Source: Pseudomonas taiwanensis
Lineage (GTDB): Bacteria; Pseudomonadota; Gammaproteobacteria; Pseudomonadales; Pseudomonadaceae
Direction of reading: 5' to 3'
DNA: 64,000 nt
NCBI RefSeq assembly: GCF_013393345.1
Contig: NZ_QJRF01000034.1
Span: 60,112 to 124,111 of the forward strand
The notes under the pieces are model-generated. The model was not told the DNA's origin. It did not search any database and was given only the letters and a program-made list of their open reading frames with translations. The translations under genes were made by a program, and so were the position numbers. Shown here one piece after another: positions 17,624-32,255 of the stretch (its first letter is position 1; each line of letters starts with the position of its first letter).

Positions 17624-18945
17624 GGTTTTCTCCGCTGCCAGGGGCTGTTGCGATCCAGATTCTTCAGATGCTGCAGCTTGTCGCGAATCTTCAGCTCCAG
17701 ACCGCGCGGCACCGGTTGGTAGTACTGGCGCGGCTCAAGCTGCTCAGGGAAGTAATCCTCCCCCGCCGCGAAAGCATCTGGCTCGTCATGGGCGTAGCGG
17801 TATTCCTCGCCATAACCCAGTTGTTTCATCAGCTTGGTGGGGGCGTTACGCAGATGCAGTGGCACCTCGAGCGAACCGCTCTCGGTCACATCGCGCATGA
17901 CGGCCTTGAAGGCCATGTAGACCGCATTACTCTTCGGCGCGCAGGCGAGATAGGTAATGGCCTGCGCTACAGCCAGTTCGCCTTCGGGGCTTCCAAGCCT
18001 TTCCTGTACATCCCACGCCGACAAGCACAGGCTCAGGGCGCGGGGATCGGCGTTGCCGATGTCCTCACTGGCCATGCGCACGACACGGCGGGCGATATAG
18101 AGGGGGTCGCAACCGCCGTCGAGCATCCGCGCGTACCAGTACAGCGCCGCATCCGGGTCCGAGCCACGCACTGATTTATGCAAGGCGGAAATCTGGTCGT
18201 AGAAGGCTTCGCCGCCCTTGTCGAAACGGCGACGGCTGTCGCCCAGGAGATTCTGCAGCAGCTCAGAGCCGATCTCGCCACCGTCTTCGGCAAGGTCGGC
18301 CGCGTTCTCCAGCAGGTTGAGCAGGCGGCGACCATCGCCGTCGGCAGCAGCCATCAGCATGGCGAAGCTCTCGTCCGGCAAGCTCAGGTTGCGCTTGCCC
18401 AATCCCTTCTCCTCGCTCAGCGCGCGCGCCACCAGCTTGCGCAAGGCCGGCTCGTCGAGGCTCTTCAGCACATAGACACGTGCACGCGACAGCAGCGCAT
18501 TGTTGAGTTCGAAGGACGGGTTTTCGGTGGTCGCACCGATGAAAATCAGGGTGCCGTCTTCCACGTAAGGCAGGAAGGCGTCCTGCTGGGACTTGTTGAA
18601 GCGATGCACCTCATCCACGAAAAGGATGGTGCGACGACCGTACTGCGCGGCCTGCTGCTTCGCCATTTCCACGGACTGACGAATCTCTTTCACGCCCGAA
18701 AGGACCGCGGAGATGGTCTCGAAGTGAGCATCGGTGACCTGGGCCAGCAGTTTGGCCAAGGTCGTCTTGCCTACGCCGGGCGGCCCCCAGAAGATCATCG
18801 AGTGCAGTGCGCCCTGCTCCAGGGCCTCACGCAACGGCTTGCCGGGTGCCAGCAGGTGCTCCTGGCCGACGTACTCGTCCAGGCTGGTAGCACGTAAACG
18901 CGCAGCCAGCGGTTGGGCGATGGGTTCGGAGCGGAAAAGGTCCAT
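17620..18945 (-). CDS. rarA: Replication-associated recombination ATPase RarA (MgsA)
   Basis: This AAA+ ATPase of the clamp-loader family acts at stalled replication forks. The 441-residue protein has Walker [16 protein letters not shown], Walker [11 protein letters not shown] and sensor 1 [19 protein letters not shown]. The C-terminal MgsA tetramerisation domain contains [13 protein letters not shown] and [12 protein letters not shown]. It lies 12 bases after lolA on the same strand, the common lolA-rarA-crcB-serS order of Pseudomonas. Confidence 0.96.
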
Positions 18946-18957
18946 GGGCGTTACAGC

Positions 18958-19584
18958 TTATTCCTGGATGACGTCGGCGCCTTCCGGGATCTTGAAGTTG
19001 AACTGCGCGGTATCGATCGCCTGGTTCATCTTGACCCCGAGGAAGAGGATGTTGGTGCGCTGGCCGACGCTGTCGATCAGTTGCATGTCGTTGATCACGC
19101 CATTGCGGAACGACAGGCGCAGGGTGTCGAACAGGGTGTCCTTGGCCTTGGGCTTGAGGATGAAGTCCACCACATCGCCGCCTTCCTTATGGGTGATCTC
19201 GAAGTTCTCGCTGATCTTCGAAATATCACCGGACAACAGCAGCGCCGGAGTGTGGGTCAGGCGTTGATCGAGGGTCTGGATGGTTACCTGTTGCAGGTCC
19301 GGGTCGTAGAGCCAGACCTTCTCGCCATTGGAAACCAGCAACTGCTCCATCGGCGCATCGGTATGCCAACGGAACAGGCCTGGACGCTTCAGCGAGAGCT
19401 CTCCCGAGGTTTCCTGCAGTTGAGTACCGGAACCATCGAGGGTCAATTGGGAAAAGCGGCCGGTAATGGTCTGGGCCTTGTTCAGCATTTCAGTCAGGCG
19501 ACCGATGGCCAGCTTGTCGTCAGCCTGGGCGGTCAAGGCGGTCAGCCCGAGTACAGCGACCATGAGCATGCGGATGAGTCGCAT
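18958..19584 (-). CDS. lolA: Outer-membrane lipoprotein carrier LolA
   Basis: LolA takes lipoproteins from the LolCDE transporter across the periplasm to LolB. From ATG 19584 the product has 208 residues with a clear signal peptide ([21 protein letters not shown], cut before DDK). The start has GAGGAATTCC before it. A start five codons earlier is open but lacks this site. The fold pattern [12 protein letters not shown]...RPGLFRWHT...[12 protein letters not shown] is typical. Confidence 0.95.
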   Translation of the reverse strand: MRLIRMLMVAVLGLTALTAQADDKLAIGRLTEMLNKAQTITGRFSQLTLDGSGTQLQETSGELSLKRPGLFRWHTDAPMEQLLVSNGEKVWLYDPDLQQVTIQTLDQRLTHTPALLLSGDISKISENFEITHKEGGDVVDFILKPKAKDTLFDTLRLSFRNGVINDMQLIDSVGQRTNILFLGVKMNQAIDTAQFNFKIPEGADVIQE

Positions 19585-19613
19585 GGAATTCCTCGTCAAA
19601 AATCCGTTTCGGA

Positions 19614-22022
19614 TCAGTCTCGCACCGGTGACGGCGCGATCACCTCGCGCGAACCGTTGCCGTTCATGGGGCTTACCACCCCAGCCATTTCCATCGCCTC
19701 GATCATGCGCGCGGCGCGGTTGTAGCCAATCTTCAGCTTGCGCTGCACGGCGGAAATCGAAGCGCGGCGACTTTCGGTCACGAAGCGCACCGCCTCGTCG
19801 TACAGCGGATCGTCCTCGCTGCCTTCGCTGCCGCCTTCACCGCCGTCTCCGCCGGAGAAGCTGCCACCGCCCTCATCCGCGCCCGCGAGGATGTCTTCGA
19901 TGTAGTCCGGCGCACCGCGCAGCTTCCAGGCTTCCACCACACGGTGCACTTCGTCGTCGGACACGAAAGCGCCATGGACACGGATTGGCAGGCCAGTGCC
20001 CGGGGGCAGGTAAAGCATGTCGCCATGGCCCAGCAGTTGCTCCGCGCCGCCCTGATCGAGGATGGTGCGGGAGTCGATCTTGCTGGATACCTGGAACGCC
20101 ATTCGAGTCGGGATGTTGGCCTTGATCAGGCCGGTGATCACGTCAACCGAAGGACGCTGAGTCGCGAGAATGAGGTGGATGCCGGCTGCCCGCGCCTTCT
20201 GCGCAATACGGGCAATCAGCTCTTCCACCTTCTTGCCGACGATCATCATCATGTCAGCGAATTCGTCGACGACGACCACGATGGTCGGCAGCGTCTTCAG
20301 CAGCGGCGCTTCGTCTTCCATGCTCTCGCGGCGATACAGCGGATCAGTCAGCGGCGTGCCGGCTTCCTCGGCGTCTTTCACCTTGCGGTTGAAACCGGCA
20401 AGGTTCCGCACGCCCATGGCCGCCATCAGCTTGTAGCGCCGCTCCATCTCGGCAACGCTCCAGCGCAAGGCGTTAGCCGCTTCCTTCATGTCGGTGACCA
20501 CGGGGCACAGCAGGTGAGGAATGCCTTCGTAGATGGAAAGCTCCAGCATCTTCGGGTCGATCATGATCATCCGCGCCTGCTCGGGTGTGGACTTGAACAG
20601 GATCGACAGGATCATGGCGTTCACGCCGACCGACTTACCGGAACCGGTGGTACCAGCCACCAGCAGGTGAGGCATCTTGGCGAGGTCGGTGATGATCGGT
20701 TTACCACCGATGTCATGCCCCAGGGCAAGGGTGACCGGCGACTTGGCCTCGTCGTATTCGGACGAGGACAGTACTTCGGAGAAGCGCACCATCTGGCGGT
20801 CTTCGTTGGGAATCTCGATGCCGACAGTGGTCTTGCCGGGAATGACTTCCACCACGCGAACACTGATCACTGCCAGGGAACGAGCCAGGTCCTTCGCCAG
20901 GTTGGAGATACGACTGACCTTCACACCTGCGGCCGGCTGGATCTCGAAGCGGGTAATCACCGGGCCGGGGTGTACGGACTCCACGATTACCTCGACGCCG
21001 AACTCCTTCAGCTTGATCTCCAGAAGGCGCGACATGGCCTCCAGGGATTCCGGCGAGAAGCTCTTCTGCTTCTTCTCGGCGACATCGAGGATGGAAATGG
21101 GGGGCAAGGTACCTTCGACGGCCGTGTCGACGAACAGCGGCGCCTGTTTCTCCTTCTGCACGCGCTTGCTCGACTCTGCCGGCTTGGGCGGCGGTGGCGG
21201 CGCAATGACTGGCGCCGGGCGCTTCTCACGCTCAGTCATGTGCTTGGTCAGGGCATCTTCGCGCTCGATCAGGCGCTCCTTGACCTTGGCCTGCTCGCGG
21301 CGATCCGGCACCACTGGCGCCGCAACCTCGTTCACACGCACATCCACTTCACGCAGCTTGGCCACCAGTTGCTTGCGCTCGAGGCGCGCGCTCCACCATC
21401 GGTTGACGGCGCTCTGAATGAGCTCGAAGAGGTCGAGGGTGATCTTGCCGGTCAGATCCATGACCTTGAACCAGGAAAGATCGGTGAACACCGTCAGGCC
21501 GAAGAGGAAGAGTGCGAAGAACAGCAGGGTGCTGCCCTGCACATTGAGGGCATTGACCGCCAGATGACTGAGACTCTCGCCCAAGGCGCCGCCCGCGGAG
21601 GCCGGCAGCCCGGCATGGTCCTGGAAGTGGATATCGGCCAGTGCGGCGCCGGAAAGTACGAGGAAAACCAGGCCGATCAGGCGCCAGGAAAACAGCCAGC
21701 CGCTCCAGTCGATGGGTTCGTGTCGGTGCCGGAAGACCTGCAGGGTCTTGATCGCCAACAGCAGCGGGAACACATAGGCGAAGTAGCCCAAGGCCATGAA
21801 CAGAATGTCGGCGAACCACGCGCCCAGGCGGCCGGCAGCGTTCTGCACTTGCTCGACGTTGCTGGTATGGGTCCAGCCCGGATCGGAGGAGTCGTAGGTG
21901 AGCAGTGCCATCCACAGGTAGAGGCAGACCGCACCCAGCGCGATCAACGCACCTTCCTTGAGGCGATAATGCAATTGCTGGCGCCAGACAGGAATCTGGG
22001 CTCTGGTCGTGGAATTCTTCAA
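19614..22022 (-). CDS. ftsK: DNA translocase FtsK
   Basis: FtsK couples septum formation with chromosome segregation, pumping DNA toward dif so that XerCD can resolve dimers. The 802-residue protein has four N-terminal membrane helices (about 20-180) and a short charged linker. The motor domain has Walker [17 protein letters not shown], and Walker B lies in [16 protein letters not shown]-terminal winged-helix gamma domain begins near [14 protein letters not shown] and reads KOPS polarity. It starts the minus-strand cluster ftsK-lolA-rarA-crcB-serS and is divergent from trxB. Confidence 0.97.
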   Translation of the reverse strand: MKNSTTRAQIPVWRQQLHYRLKEGALIALGAVCLYLWMALLTYDSSDPGWTHTSNVEQVQNAAGRLGAWFADILFMALGYFAYVFPLLLAIKTLQVFRHRHEPIDWSGWLFSWRLIGLVFLVLSGAALADIHFQDHAGLPASAGGALGESLSHLAVNALNVQGSTLLFFALFLFGLTVFTDLSWFKVMDLTGKITLDLFELIQSAVNRWWSARLERKQLVAKLREVDVRVNEVAAPVVPDRREQAKVKERLIEREDALTKHMTEREKRPAPVIAPPPPPKPAESSKRVQKEKQAPLFVDTAVEGTLPPISILDVAEKKQKSFSPESLEAMSRLLEIKLKEFGVEVIVESVHPGPVITRFEIQPAAGVKVSRISNLAKDLARSLAVISVRVVEVIPGKTTVGIEIPNEDRQMVRFSEVLSSSEYDEAKSPVTLALGHDIGGKPIITDLAKMPHLLVAGTTGSGKSVGVNAMILSILFKSTPEQARMIMIDPKMLELSIYEGIPHLLCPVVTDMKEAANALRWSVAEMERRYKLMAAMGVRNLAGFNRKVKDAEEAGTPLTDPLYRRESMEDEAPLLKTLPTIVVVVDEFADMMMIVGKKVEELIARIAQKARAAGIHLILATQRPSVDVITGLIKANIPTRMAFQVSSKIDSRTILDQGGAEQLLGHGDMLYLPPGTGLPIRVHGAFVSDDEVHRVVEAWKLRGAPDYIEDILAGADEGGGSFSGGDGGEGGSEGSEDDPLYDEAVRFVTESRRASISAVQRKLKIGYNRAARMIEAMEMAGVVSPMNGNGSREVIAPSPVRD

Positions 22023-22210
22023 AACGCGTCTTTTCCTGCGCCCGTGGCGCGTTCAAGAGTCGGTCGAGGGTGAAAAGCCCGCAGGCACTGTGCCATCACG
22101 GGCTCCAACCCATTCGGAACGCGGCCCATTGTACGGATTTGCCTGCGCGACGCCATGAGGGAACTGATTGTCGCTCCAGCGTTTTGGCGACGTCTCGCGC
22201 TTCGGTGTAG

Positions 22211-23239
<1,029 letters not shown>

Positions 23240-23246
23240 CAGGAAT

Positions 23247-23264
23247 GGCGGGCTTCGGCCCGCC
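23247..23264 (+). terminator. Hairpin between trxB and aat
   Basis: The stem GGCGGGC/GCCCGCC with a TTCG loop lies eight bases after the trxB stop. The tail is C-rich (CTCCCCTCC) rather than T-rich, so it probably attenuates or punctuates the mRNA rather than ending it fully. Confidence 0.5.
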
Positions 23265-23276
23265 CTCCCCTCCTCC

Positions 23277-23957
23277 ATGCTGACCTGGCTACATCGCGAC
23301 TCCCTCGAATTCCCGCCGCTCGGCCGAGCGATGCGTGAGCCCAATGGCCTATTGGCTGCCGGTGGCGATCTCTCGCCCGAGCGCCTGATTCAGGCCTATC
23401 GCCACGGCTGTTTTCCCTGGTACCAGGAAGGCCAACCCATTCTCTGGTGGTCTCCCAACCCCCGCACCGTGCTGCAGCCGCAGGAAATTCACATTTCCCG
23501 CAGCCTTGCGAAGCTGCTTCGCCAAGGACGCTTTCGCGTGACCTTCGACCAGGCGTTCCACGCTGTCGTAGAGGGCTGTGCCGGACCACGCAGCTATACC
23601 GACGGCACCTGGATCACCCCGGCAATGCAGGCGGCTTATATCGAACTGCACCGTCGCAACGTCGCACACTCGGTGGAAGTCTGGAAGGACGATGAACTTG
23701 TTGGCGGCCTCTACGGACTGGCCATCGGCAAGCTGTTTTTTGGCGAGTCGATGTTCAGCCGGACCGACAACGCGTCAAAAGTCGGTTTCGCCACCCTGGT
23801 GCAACACCTCGACCAATGGGGCTTCGTTCTGATCGACTGCCAGATGCCCACGCAGCACCTGCAAAGCTTTGGCGCCCGCACCATCAGCCGGGAGAAGTTT
23901 TCCCGCTACCTGCAGCTCTACCTCGATCAACCGAACACCGCAGACTGGATCGCCTAG
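23277..23957 (+). CDS. aat: Leucyl/phenylalanyl-tRNA-protein transferase
   Basis: Aat adds Leu or Phe to proteins with N-terminal Lys or Arg, creating N-degrons for ClpS-ClpAP. The 226-residue protein shows the family blocks [39 protein letters not shown] and [16 protein letters not shown]. It lies 37 bases after trxB and 54 bases before bpt. The pathway partners clpS and clpA are 4 kb away. Confidence 0.97.
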   Translation: MLTWLHRDSLEFPPLGRAMREPNGLLAAGGDLSPERLIQAYRHGCFPWYQEGQPILWWSPNPRTVLQPQEIHISRSLAKLLRQGRFRVTFDQAFHAVVEGCAGPRSYTDGTWITPAMQAAYIELHRRNVAHSVEVWKDDELVGGLYGLAIGKLFFGESMFSRTDNASKVGFATLVQHLDQWGFVLIDCQMPTQHLQSFGARTISREKFSRYLQLYLDQPNTADWIA

Positions 23958-24011
23958 GCGAGCCCCGCAGCCTGACATACACTTGCTGAAGGGATTTCCC
24001 GGGGGTTGATC

Positions 24012-24719
24012 ATGACCGAGCTGGCTCGTCTCAAGTTTTACGCCACTCAGCCGCATCCATGCAGCTACCTGCCCGAGGAGCAGGCCACTACCCTGTTCCT
24101 CGATCCCAGCCAGCCCATGGACGTGGAGGTCTATGCCGAATTGTCGGAAATGGGCTTCCGCCGCAGTGGCGACCATCTCTATCGCCCACATTGCCAGCGC
24201 TGCAATGCCTGCGTGCCTGCGCGCATCCCTGCTGACCAGTTCATTCCGAGCCGCCAGCAGAAGCGCATCCTCAAGCGCAACAGCGACCTGACCGTGACCG
24301 CCGTGCGCCCGTCCTTCACCGAGGAGTATTACGCGCTCTACGTCCGCTACATCGAACAGCGCCACTCCGATGGCGACATGTATCCGCCCAGCCGTGACCA
24401 GTTTTCCACTTTCCTGGTTCGCGACCTGCCGTTTTCGCGTTTTTATGAATTCCGCCTCAAGGGCGAACTGAAAGCCGTGGCGGTGACGGATGTACTGCCG
24501 AACGGGCTTTCTGCGGTCTACACCTTCTACGACCCCGACGAAGAGCGACGCAGCCTCGGTCGCTATGCCATCCTCTGGCAGATCGGCGAAAGCGCCCGCC
24601 TCGGCCTGCAGGCCGTGTACCTCGGCTACTGGATCAAGAACTGCAGGAAGATGAACTACAAGACCCAGTACCGCCCCATTGAACTCTTCGTCAATCAGCG
24701 TTGGGTGACGCTCAGCTGA
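24012..24719 (+). CDS. bpt: Aspartate/glutamate leucyltransferase (Bpt; ATE family)
   Basis: Bpt transfers Leu from Leu-tRNA to N-terminal Asp or Glu, a second route into the N-degron pathway. From ATG 24012 the product has 235 residues. The start [18 protein letters not shown] and [13 protein letters not shown] give the cysteine-rich N-terminus of the ATE fold, and [19 protein letters not shown] with [13 protein letters not shown] belongs to the GNAT-like C-terminal part. An in-frame TTG at 24006 is possible but the ATG is better placed after GGGGG. Older annotations call it arginyltransferase. Confidence 0.95.
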   Translation: MTELARLKFYATQPHPCSYLPEEQATTLFLDPSQPMDVEVYAELSEMGFRRSGDHLYRPHCQRCNACVPARIPADQFIPSRQQKRILKRNSDLTVTAVRPSFTEEYYALYVRYIEQRHSDGDMYPPSRDQFSTFLVRDLPFSRFYEFRLKGELKAVAVTDVLPNGLSAVYTFYDPDEERRSLGRYAILWQIGESARLGLQAVYLGYWIKNCRKMNYKTQYRPIELFVNQRWVTLS

Positions 24720-24724
24720 AGCCC

Positions 24725-24754
24725 TTGGCGAGCAGTGCTGTTTTCGGGCACAAT
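24725..24754 (+). promoter_or_regulatory. Possible infA promoter
   Basis: TTGGCG (24725-24730) and CACAAT (24749-24754) are 18 bases apart, in the gap after bpt and 66 bases before infA. Each matches four of six consensus bases. Confidence 0.35.
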
Positions 24755-24820
24755 GCACGCCGTTTTTGCCCGCCGCGCGTTGCGGCCGGGCCTATCTCTG
24801 AATCCCGAGGGCTTTACTGC

Positions 24821-25039
24821 ATGTCGAAAGAAGACAGCTTCGAAATGGAAGGCACTGTCATCGACACCCTGCCCAACACCATGTTCCGTGTGGAGTTGGA
24901 AAATGGGCACGTCGTCACCGCGCACATTTCCGGCAAGATGCGCAAGAATTACATCCGCATCCTCACCGGCGACAAGGTTCGCGTCGAGCTGACGCCGTAC
25001 GATCTGAGCAAAGGCCGCATCACCTACCGCGCCCGCTGA
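24821..25039 (+). CDS. infA: Translation initiation factor IF-1
   Basis: The 72-residue S1/OB-fold protein binds the ribosomal A site during initiation. The sequence [20 protein letters not shown] and [19 protein letters not shown] is the standard IF-1. It is followed by a strong bidirectional terminator shared with the convergent clpA. Confidence 0.99.
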   Translation: MSKEDSFEMEGTVIDTLPNTMFRVELENGHVVTAHISGKMRKNYIRILTGDKVRVELTPYDLSKGRITYRAR

Positions 25040-25052
25040 TCGGATAGTCATG

Positions 25053-25083
25053 AAAAAGCCCGGCAATTGCCGGGCTTTTTTGT
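25053..25083. terminator. Bidirectional terminator between infA and clpA
   Basis: AAAAAGCCCGGC and GCCGGGCTTTTT form a 12-bp stem around AATT. A T-run follows on the plus strand and, through the A-run, on the minus strand. Confidence 0.95.
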
Positions 25084-25092
25084 GGATGGCCG

Positions 25093-27363
25093 TCAGGCCA
25101 TCTCTGCTGTGGTCTCGAACTCGAAGCTGAGCTCCTCATCCTTGACGTCGACGTGGACCACGCCGCCGTGCTCGGCCAGTTCGCCAAACAGGATCTCCTC
25201 GGCCAACGGCCGCTTGATCTTGTCCTGGATCAGCCGCGCCATCGGACGCGCGCCCATCTGGGCATCGTAGCCCCGCTCTGCCAGCCAGCCACGCGCCTCA
25301 TCGCTGACCACCAGCTGCACACGCTTGTCCTCCAGCTGCGCCTGCAGTTCGGTGAGGAACTTGTCCACGACATTCTTGATGACTTCGTGGCTCAGGCGGC
25401 CGAACTGGATGATGGTGTCCAGGCGGTTGCGGAACTCCGGCGTGAAGCTCTTGCGAATGACTTCCATCGCGTCCGAGGAGTGATCCTGCAGAGTGAAGCC
25501 GATGGACGCCCGTGCAGCGGTTTCGGCGCCGGCGTTGGTGGTCATGATCAGGATCACGTTGCGGAAATCCGCCTTGCGACCGTTGTTGTCCGTCAGGGTG
25601 CCGTGATCCATCACCTGCAGCAGCAGGTTGAAGACTTCCGGGTGAGCCTTCTCGATCTCGTCCAGCAGCAGCACGCAGTGCGGCATCTTGGTGATCGCCT
25701 CGGTCAGGAGGCCACCCTGATCGAAACCAACGTAGCCCGGAGGCGCACCGATCAGACGCGAAACGGTGTGCCGCTCCATGTACTCGGACATGTCGAAGCG
25801 AAGCAGCTCGATACCCATTGCCTTGGCCAACTGACGAGCAACCTCGGTCTTGCCTACCCCGGTGGGACCGGCAAACAGGAAAGAGCCAACAGGCTTGTCC
25901 GGGGACTTCAGACCAGCGCGGGACAACTTGATCGCGGTGGACAGGGAGTCGATTGCCGCGTCCTGACCGAACACGGTCAGCTTCAGGTCACGCTCCAGGT
26001 TACGCAGCAGCTCTTTGTCGGAACTGGTGACGTGTTTAGGAGGAATCCGCGCGATCTTGGCAACGATATCCTCGACCTGCGCCACTTCGATTCGCTTGGC
26101 ACGCTTTTCTTCCGGCTGCAGGCGCTGGTACGCACCCGCTTCATCGATCACGTCGATCGCCTTGTCAGGCATGTGCCGATCATTGATGTAGCGCGCCGCC
26201 AGCTCAGCAGCGGCACGCAGCGCCTCGTCGCTGTACTCGATATGGTGATGCTGTTCGAAGCGCGCCTTGAGCCCCCTGAGGATGCCCACGGTGTCTTCGA
26301 CGGAAGGCTCGGTGACATCGACCTTCTGGAACCGCCGCGCCAAGGCCCGATCCTTCTCGAAGATGCCGCGGAATTCCTGGAAGGTGGTGGAACCGATGCA
26401 ACGGATCTCACCCGAGGAAAGCAGCGGCTTGAGCAGGTTCGACGCATCCATTACGCCGCCGGACGCCGCACCGGCGCCGATGATGGTATGGATCTCGTCA
26501 ATGAAGAGGATGGCGTGGGGGCGCTTGCGCAGCTCATTGAGGAGCGCCTTGAAGCGCTTCTCGAAGTCACCGCGATATTTGGTGCCCGCCAGTAGCGCAC
26601 CCAGATCAAGGGAATAGACCACGCTATCAGCCAGCAGGTCGGGCACCTGGTTGTCGACGATACGCTTCGCCAGGCCCTCGGCGATCGCAGTCTTGCCGAC
26701 ACCTGCCTCCCCCACCAGCAACGGATTGTTCTTGCGACGACGCGCCAGGATCTGGGCGACGCGCTCGACTTCGTTCTCACGCCCCACCAACGGGTCGATC
26801 CGCCCCATCCGTGCCAGTTCGTTCAGGTTACTGGCGTAGGCATCGAGAGGATGTCCGGAAGCAGCGGCCTCACCGCCCTCCTCGTCTTGCATTTCCTGCT
26901 CGTGGTCGTGCTGCTCGCCGTGTCCCGGCACCTTGGAAATACCGTGGGCGATGTAGTTGACGACATCGATACGGGCCACGCTCTGCTGTTTCAGCAGGAA
27001 CACAGCCTGGCTCTCCTGCTCGCTGAAGATCGCAACCAGCACGTTGGCGCCGGTGACTTCGCGCTTGCCGGAACTCTGTACGTGGAACACCGCGCGCTGC
27101 AGAACACGCTGGAAACCGAGCGTCGGCTGGGTTTCACGATCCTCGTCGTGCTGGGGAATCAGCGGAGTGGTGGAATCAATGAACTCCTGCAGGTCGTGCC
27201 GCAACTTGTCCATATTCGCGCCGCATGCACGCAACACCGTTGCGGCAGCTTCGTTATCCAGCAGGGCGAGCAACAGGTGCTCGACCGTCATGAATTCATG
27301 GCGCTTGGCGCGGGCCTCCTTGAAGGCAAGATTGAGGGTGACTTCGAGCTCGCGGTTCAACAT
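25093..27363 (-). CDS. clpA: ATP-dependent Clp protease ATP-binding subunit ClpA
   Basis: ClpA unfolds substrates and feeds them into ClpP. The 756-residue protein has two N-terminal Clp repeats ([20 protein letters not shown]..., which bind ClpS), a first AAA+ domain with [15 protein letters not shown] and a second with [15 protein letters not shown]. The IGF-like loop for ClpP (SIGFTL) lies in the second module. It is 28 bases downstream of clpS on the same strand, so the adaptor and unfoldase are coexpressed. Confidence 0.98.
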   Translation of the reverse strand: MLNRELEVTLNLAFKEARAKRHEFMTVEHLLLALLDNEAAATVLRACGANMDKLRHDLQEFIDSTTPLIPQHDEDRETQPTLGFQRVLQRAVFHVQSSGKREVTGANVLVAIFSEQESQAVFLLKQQSVARIDVVNYIAHGISKVPGHGEQHDHEQEMQDEEGGEAAASGHPLDAYASNLNELARMGRIDPLVGRENEVERVAQILARRRKNNPLLVGEAGVGKTAIAEGLAKRIVDNQVPDLLADSVVYSLDLGALLAGTKYRGDFEKRFKALLNELRKRPHAILFIDEIHTIIGAGAASGGVMDASNLLKPLLSSGEIRCIGSTTFQEFRGIFEKDRALARRFQKVDVTEPSVEDTVGILRGLKARFEQHHHIEYSDEALRAAAELAARYINDRHMPDKAIDVIDEAGAYQRLQPEEKRAKRIEVAQVEDIVAKIARIPPKHVTSSDKELLRNLERDLKLTVFGQDAAIDSLSTAIKLSRAGLKSPDKPVGSFLFAGPTGVGKTEVARQLAKAMGIELLRFDMSEYMERHTVSRLIGAPPGYVGFDQGGLLTEAITKMPHCVLLLDEIEKAHPEVFNLLLQVMDHGTLTDNNGRKADFRNVILIMTTNAGAETAARASIGFTLQDHSSDAMEVIRKSFTPEFRNRLDTIIQFGRLSHEVIKNVVDKFLTELQAQLEDKRVQLVVSDEARGWLAERGYDAQMGARPMARLIQDKIKRPLAEEILFGELAEHGGVVHVDVKDEELSFEFETTAEMA

Positions 27364-27391
27364 GGCTTCACCTCATACCCAAGGGGCGGCA

Positions 27392-27754
27392 TTAACCGTC
27401 CTTCTCGATCTCACAGAGCAGCGGATGCTGGCTCTCTCTCGCATATTGATTGACCTGCATGGCCTTGGTTTCGGCTATGTCACGCGTGAACAAGCCGCAA
27501 ACCGCCCGACCTTCCGTATGCACGGTCAGCATGATCTTGGTGGCGAGTTCCCGGTTCATACCGAAGAACGTTTCGAGCACCTCGACCACGAAATCCATTG
27601 GGGTGTAGTCATCGTTAAACATGACCACCTTATACATAGGTGGCGCCTGCAGGGCTGGCTTGGCTTCCTGCACTGCCAGGCCCGTGGAGTCGTCCTCATA
27701 ATGCTGCGGACTGTCCTGATTGAATGTTAGTCGAATCTGGCTGCTTGCATGCAT
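27392..27754 (-). CDS. clpS: ClpS adaptor (N-recognin)
   Basis: ClpS binds proteins with N-terminal Leu, Phe, Trp or Tyr and passes them to ClpA. I start at ATG 27754 for 120 residues ([13 protein letters not shown]), matching the length of known Pseudomonas ClpS. The frame is open 32 codons further upstream. The conserved core is [20 protein letters not shown] (ND residues of the binding pocket), followed by [19 protein letters not shown] and the ClpA contact. The ribosome site is weak at either start, so the exact start is uncertain. Confidence 0.93.
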   Translation of the reverse strand: MHASSQIRLTFNQDSPQHYEDDSTGLAVQEAKPALQAPPMYKVVMFNDDYTPMDFVVEVLETFFGMNRELATKIMLTVHTEGRAVCGLFTRDIAETKAMQVNQYARESQHPLLCEIEKDG

Positions 27755-27984
27755 GCTGGAATTAAAGGTCATAGGTGAGTGAAAAACGGCCGCTGGAAAG
27801 ACTTTGATCCGTTTCTCAGGCGATGCCGGGAACGCCTTGACTAACGGCAAAACGGTGTTACAACCAGTGGATACCCGTCTTCGGGTATCAGGGGTTCCAC
27901 GTGCGTGGCCAAGGCGGCCCTAAGGGCGTGGAGTCGAAGTGGATGATACTCCAGTGATGGAGTCCTTTGCAGAGGGATATCAGC

Positions 27985-28248
27985 ATGCTTAGCGGTAAGG
28001 TCAAGTGGTTCAACAACGCCAAAGGCTATGGATTCATCCTCGCCGAAGGCCGAGATGAGGACCTGTTCGCCCACTATTCGGCCATCCAGATGGACGGCTA
28101 CAAGACGCTAAAGGCTGGACAGCCGGTAAGCTTCGATATCATCCAGGGGCCGAAAGGCCTGCATGCCGTGAATATTCGTCCGGTCACGGCCACCACCGAA
28201 GCGCCTGCCGCAATCAGCCAACCCCAGGGCAGCACGGTAGAAGTTTGA
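27985..28248 (+). CDS. cspD: Cold-shock-like protein CspD
   Basis: The 87-residue OB-fold protein starts at ATG 27985 after AGAGGGA. RNP1 is KGYGFI and RNP2 LFAHYSA, both nucleic-acid contacts. In E. coli, CspD is induced in stationary phase and inhibits replication. A C-terminal tail rich in T, A and P follows the fold. It is divergent from clpS, as in E. coli and P. aeruginosa. Confidence 0.95.
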   Translation: MLSGKVKWFNNAKGYGFILAEGRDEDLFAHYSAIQMDGYKTLKAGQPVSFDIIQGPKGLHAVNIRPVTATTEAPAAISQPQGSTVEV

Positions 28249-28269
28249 GCCCTCGAAATATTTGGGCAA

Positions 28270-28299
28270 AAAAAGGCCGGTCAGATGACCGGCCTTTTT
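28270..28299. terminator. Bidirectional terminator between cspD and icd
   Basis: An 8-bp stem GGCCGGTC/GACCGGCC is flanked by A- and T-runs on the two sides, serving the convergent genes cspD and icd. Confidence 0.95.
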
Positions 28300-28315
28300 G
28301 TTTCCGCCTTCAGCC

Positions 28316-29572
28316 TCACATGTGAGCGATGATCGCGTCGCCGAACTCGGAGCAGGACAGCAGCTTGGCGCCATCCATAAGACGCTCGAAGTCGTAGGTA
28401 ACGGTCTTCGCCGCAATGGCTCCGTTGGTGCCATCGATGATCAGGTCGGCCGCTTCGGTCCAGCCCATGTGGCGCAGCATCATCTCTGCGGAAAGGATGA
28501 CCGAGCCCGGGTTGACCTTGTCCTGACCCGCGTACTTCGGTGCGGTGCCGTGGGTGGCTTCGAACATGGCAACGGTGTCGGACAGGTTGGCACCGGGGGC
28601 AATACCGATACCACCTACTTCGGCAGCCAGCGCGTCCGACAGGTAGTCACCGTTCAGGTTCAGGGTGGCGATGACGTCGTACTCGGCCGGACGCAGGAGG
28701 ATCTGCTGCAACATGGCGTCGGCGATCACATCCTTAACCACGACATTCTTGCCGGTGCGCGGATTCTTGAACTGCATCCACGGGCCGCCATCCAGCAGTT
28801 CGGCACCGAACTCATCGCGAGCGACTTCGTAGCCCCACTCCTTGAAGGCACCCTCGGTGAACTTCATGATGTTGCCCTTGTGAACAATGGTCACGGAGCT
28901 GCGATCATTGTCCACGGCATATTGCAGGGCCTTGCGCACCAGGCGCTTGGTACCATCCTGGGAAACCGGCTTGATGCCGATGCCGCAGTTCTCGGTGAAG
29001 CGGATCTTCTTGACGCCCATTTCCTCGGTGAGGAATTTGATGACCTTCTCGGCCTCGGGGCTGCCGGCTTTCCATTCGACGCCTGCATAGATGTCTTCGG
29101 AGTTCTCGCGGAAGATCACCATGTCAACGTCGCCGGGCTTCTTCACCGGGCTCGGAACGCCCTCGAACCAGCGAACCGGGCGCTGGCAAACGTAGAGGTC
29201 CAGCTCCTGGCGCAGGGCCACGTTGAGCGAGCGGATGCCACCACCGACAGGCGTGGTCAGCGGCCCCTTGATGGAAACGACGTAATCGCGAACGGCTTCC
29301 AGGGTTTCTTTCGGCAGCCAGGTGTCCTGGTCGTAGACCTGGGTGGCCTTCTCACCGGCATAGACTTCCATCCACGATATCTTGCGGGCACCGCTGTAGG
29401 CCTTGGCCACCGCGGCATCCACCACTTTGATCATGACAGGGCTGATATCAACGCCGATGCCGTCACCCTCGATGAACGGGATGATCGGGTTATTCGGTAC
29501 ATTCAGGGACATATCTGCATTGACGGTGATTTTGTCACCGACTGCCGGCACCTGGATCTTTTGGTATCCCAT
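28316..29572 (-). CDS. icd: NADP-dependent isocitrate dehydrogenase (homodimeric)
   Basis: Icd converts isocitrate to 2-oxoglutarate, CO2 and NADPH in the TCA cycle. The 418-residue protein has [16 protein letters not shown] at the start. [20 protein letters not shown] contains the substrate-binding serine that AceK phosphorylates in E. coli. [22 protein letters not shown] marks the metal and NADP region. It is transcribed away from idh, which encodes the unrelated monomeric isozyme; the two are divergent across 356 bases. Confidence 0.98.
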   Translation of the reverse strand: MGYQKIQVPAVGDKITVNADMSLNVPNNPIIPFIEGDGIGVDISPVMIKVVDAAVAKAYSGARKISWMEVYAGEKATQVYDQDTWLPKETLEAVRDYVVSIKGPLTTPVGGGIRSLNVALRQELDLYVCQRPVRWFEGVPSPVKKPGDVDMVIFRENSEDIYAGVEWKAGSPEAEKVIKFLTEEMGVKKIRFTENCGIGIKPVSQDGTKRLVRKALQYAVDNDRSSVTIVHKGNIMKFTEGAFKEWGYEVARDEFGAELLDGGPWMQFKNPRTGKNVVVKDVIADAMLQQILLRPAEYDVIATLNLNGDYLSDALAAEVGGIGIAPGANLSDTVAMFEATHGTAPKYAGQDKVNPGSVILSAEMMLRHMGWTEAADLIIDGTNGAIAAKTVTYDFERLMDGAKLLSCSEFGDAIIAHM

Positions 29573-29928
29573 GCTGAGCTCCGTATTGTGGTTGAGAACG
29601 CTCTTGCAGCTCGTGAGCCTACTCCAGTTGGCCGGTCATCGACCATATCTTCCTTAGTCGAAACACCCCCTCGCGTCAGCCCGCCTAAAGGAGTGATATA
29701 CTGCGCGCCGTGACTTGACAGTCATCGGGGTCGAGCAGTCTGGGACCAGACTCACTGTCCTCGCAGCGGCCGAACCACCACCATGGCAAAGCCGTACAAC
29801 GCTCTACTGGCGCTTCATTACCCCCGCGGCAAATCTCGACACAGCTCAACTTCGACATTGAGCGAATGTGCCTACCAATGCGCTTCGAGACTCTGTGCGC
29901 GCCCAGAAAAGAAGAGAGTTAAACGTTA
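29573..29928. other. Divergent control region between icd and idh
   Basis: These 356 bases hold the promoters of both isocitrate dehydrogenase genes. Visible signals are an extended -10, TGATATACT (29694-29702), on the plus strand and a 7-bp hairpin, AGTCTGG/CCAGACT (29737-29752), in what would be the idh leader. With that promoter the idh leader is about 220 bases. I see no ORF with support. Confidence 0.55.
29694..29702 (+). promoter_or_regulatory. Extended -10 promoter candidate for idh
   Basis: TG-A-TATACT is an extended -10 with five of six consensus bases. No good -35 is found 17 bases upstream, which is acceptable for an extended -10. Confidence 0.45.
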
Positions 29929-32157
<2,229 letters not shown>

Positions 32158-32175
32158 GCCACAGGGCGACACAGG

Positions 32176-32208
32176 AAACCCCGGGCATTGCCCGGGGTTT
32201 CTTTTTTT
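32176..32208 (+). terminator. Terminator of idh
   Basis: AAACCCCGGGC pairs with GCCCGGGGTTT around ATT and is followed by CTTTTTTT. Confidence 0.95.
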
Positions 32209-32255
32209 CGCCACAGGCGACTTATGATGTCGCCCCCTTTTCCGGAGCCTTGCCG

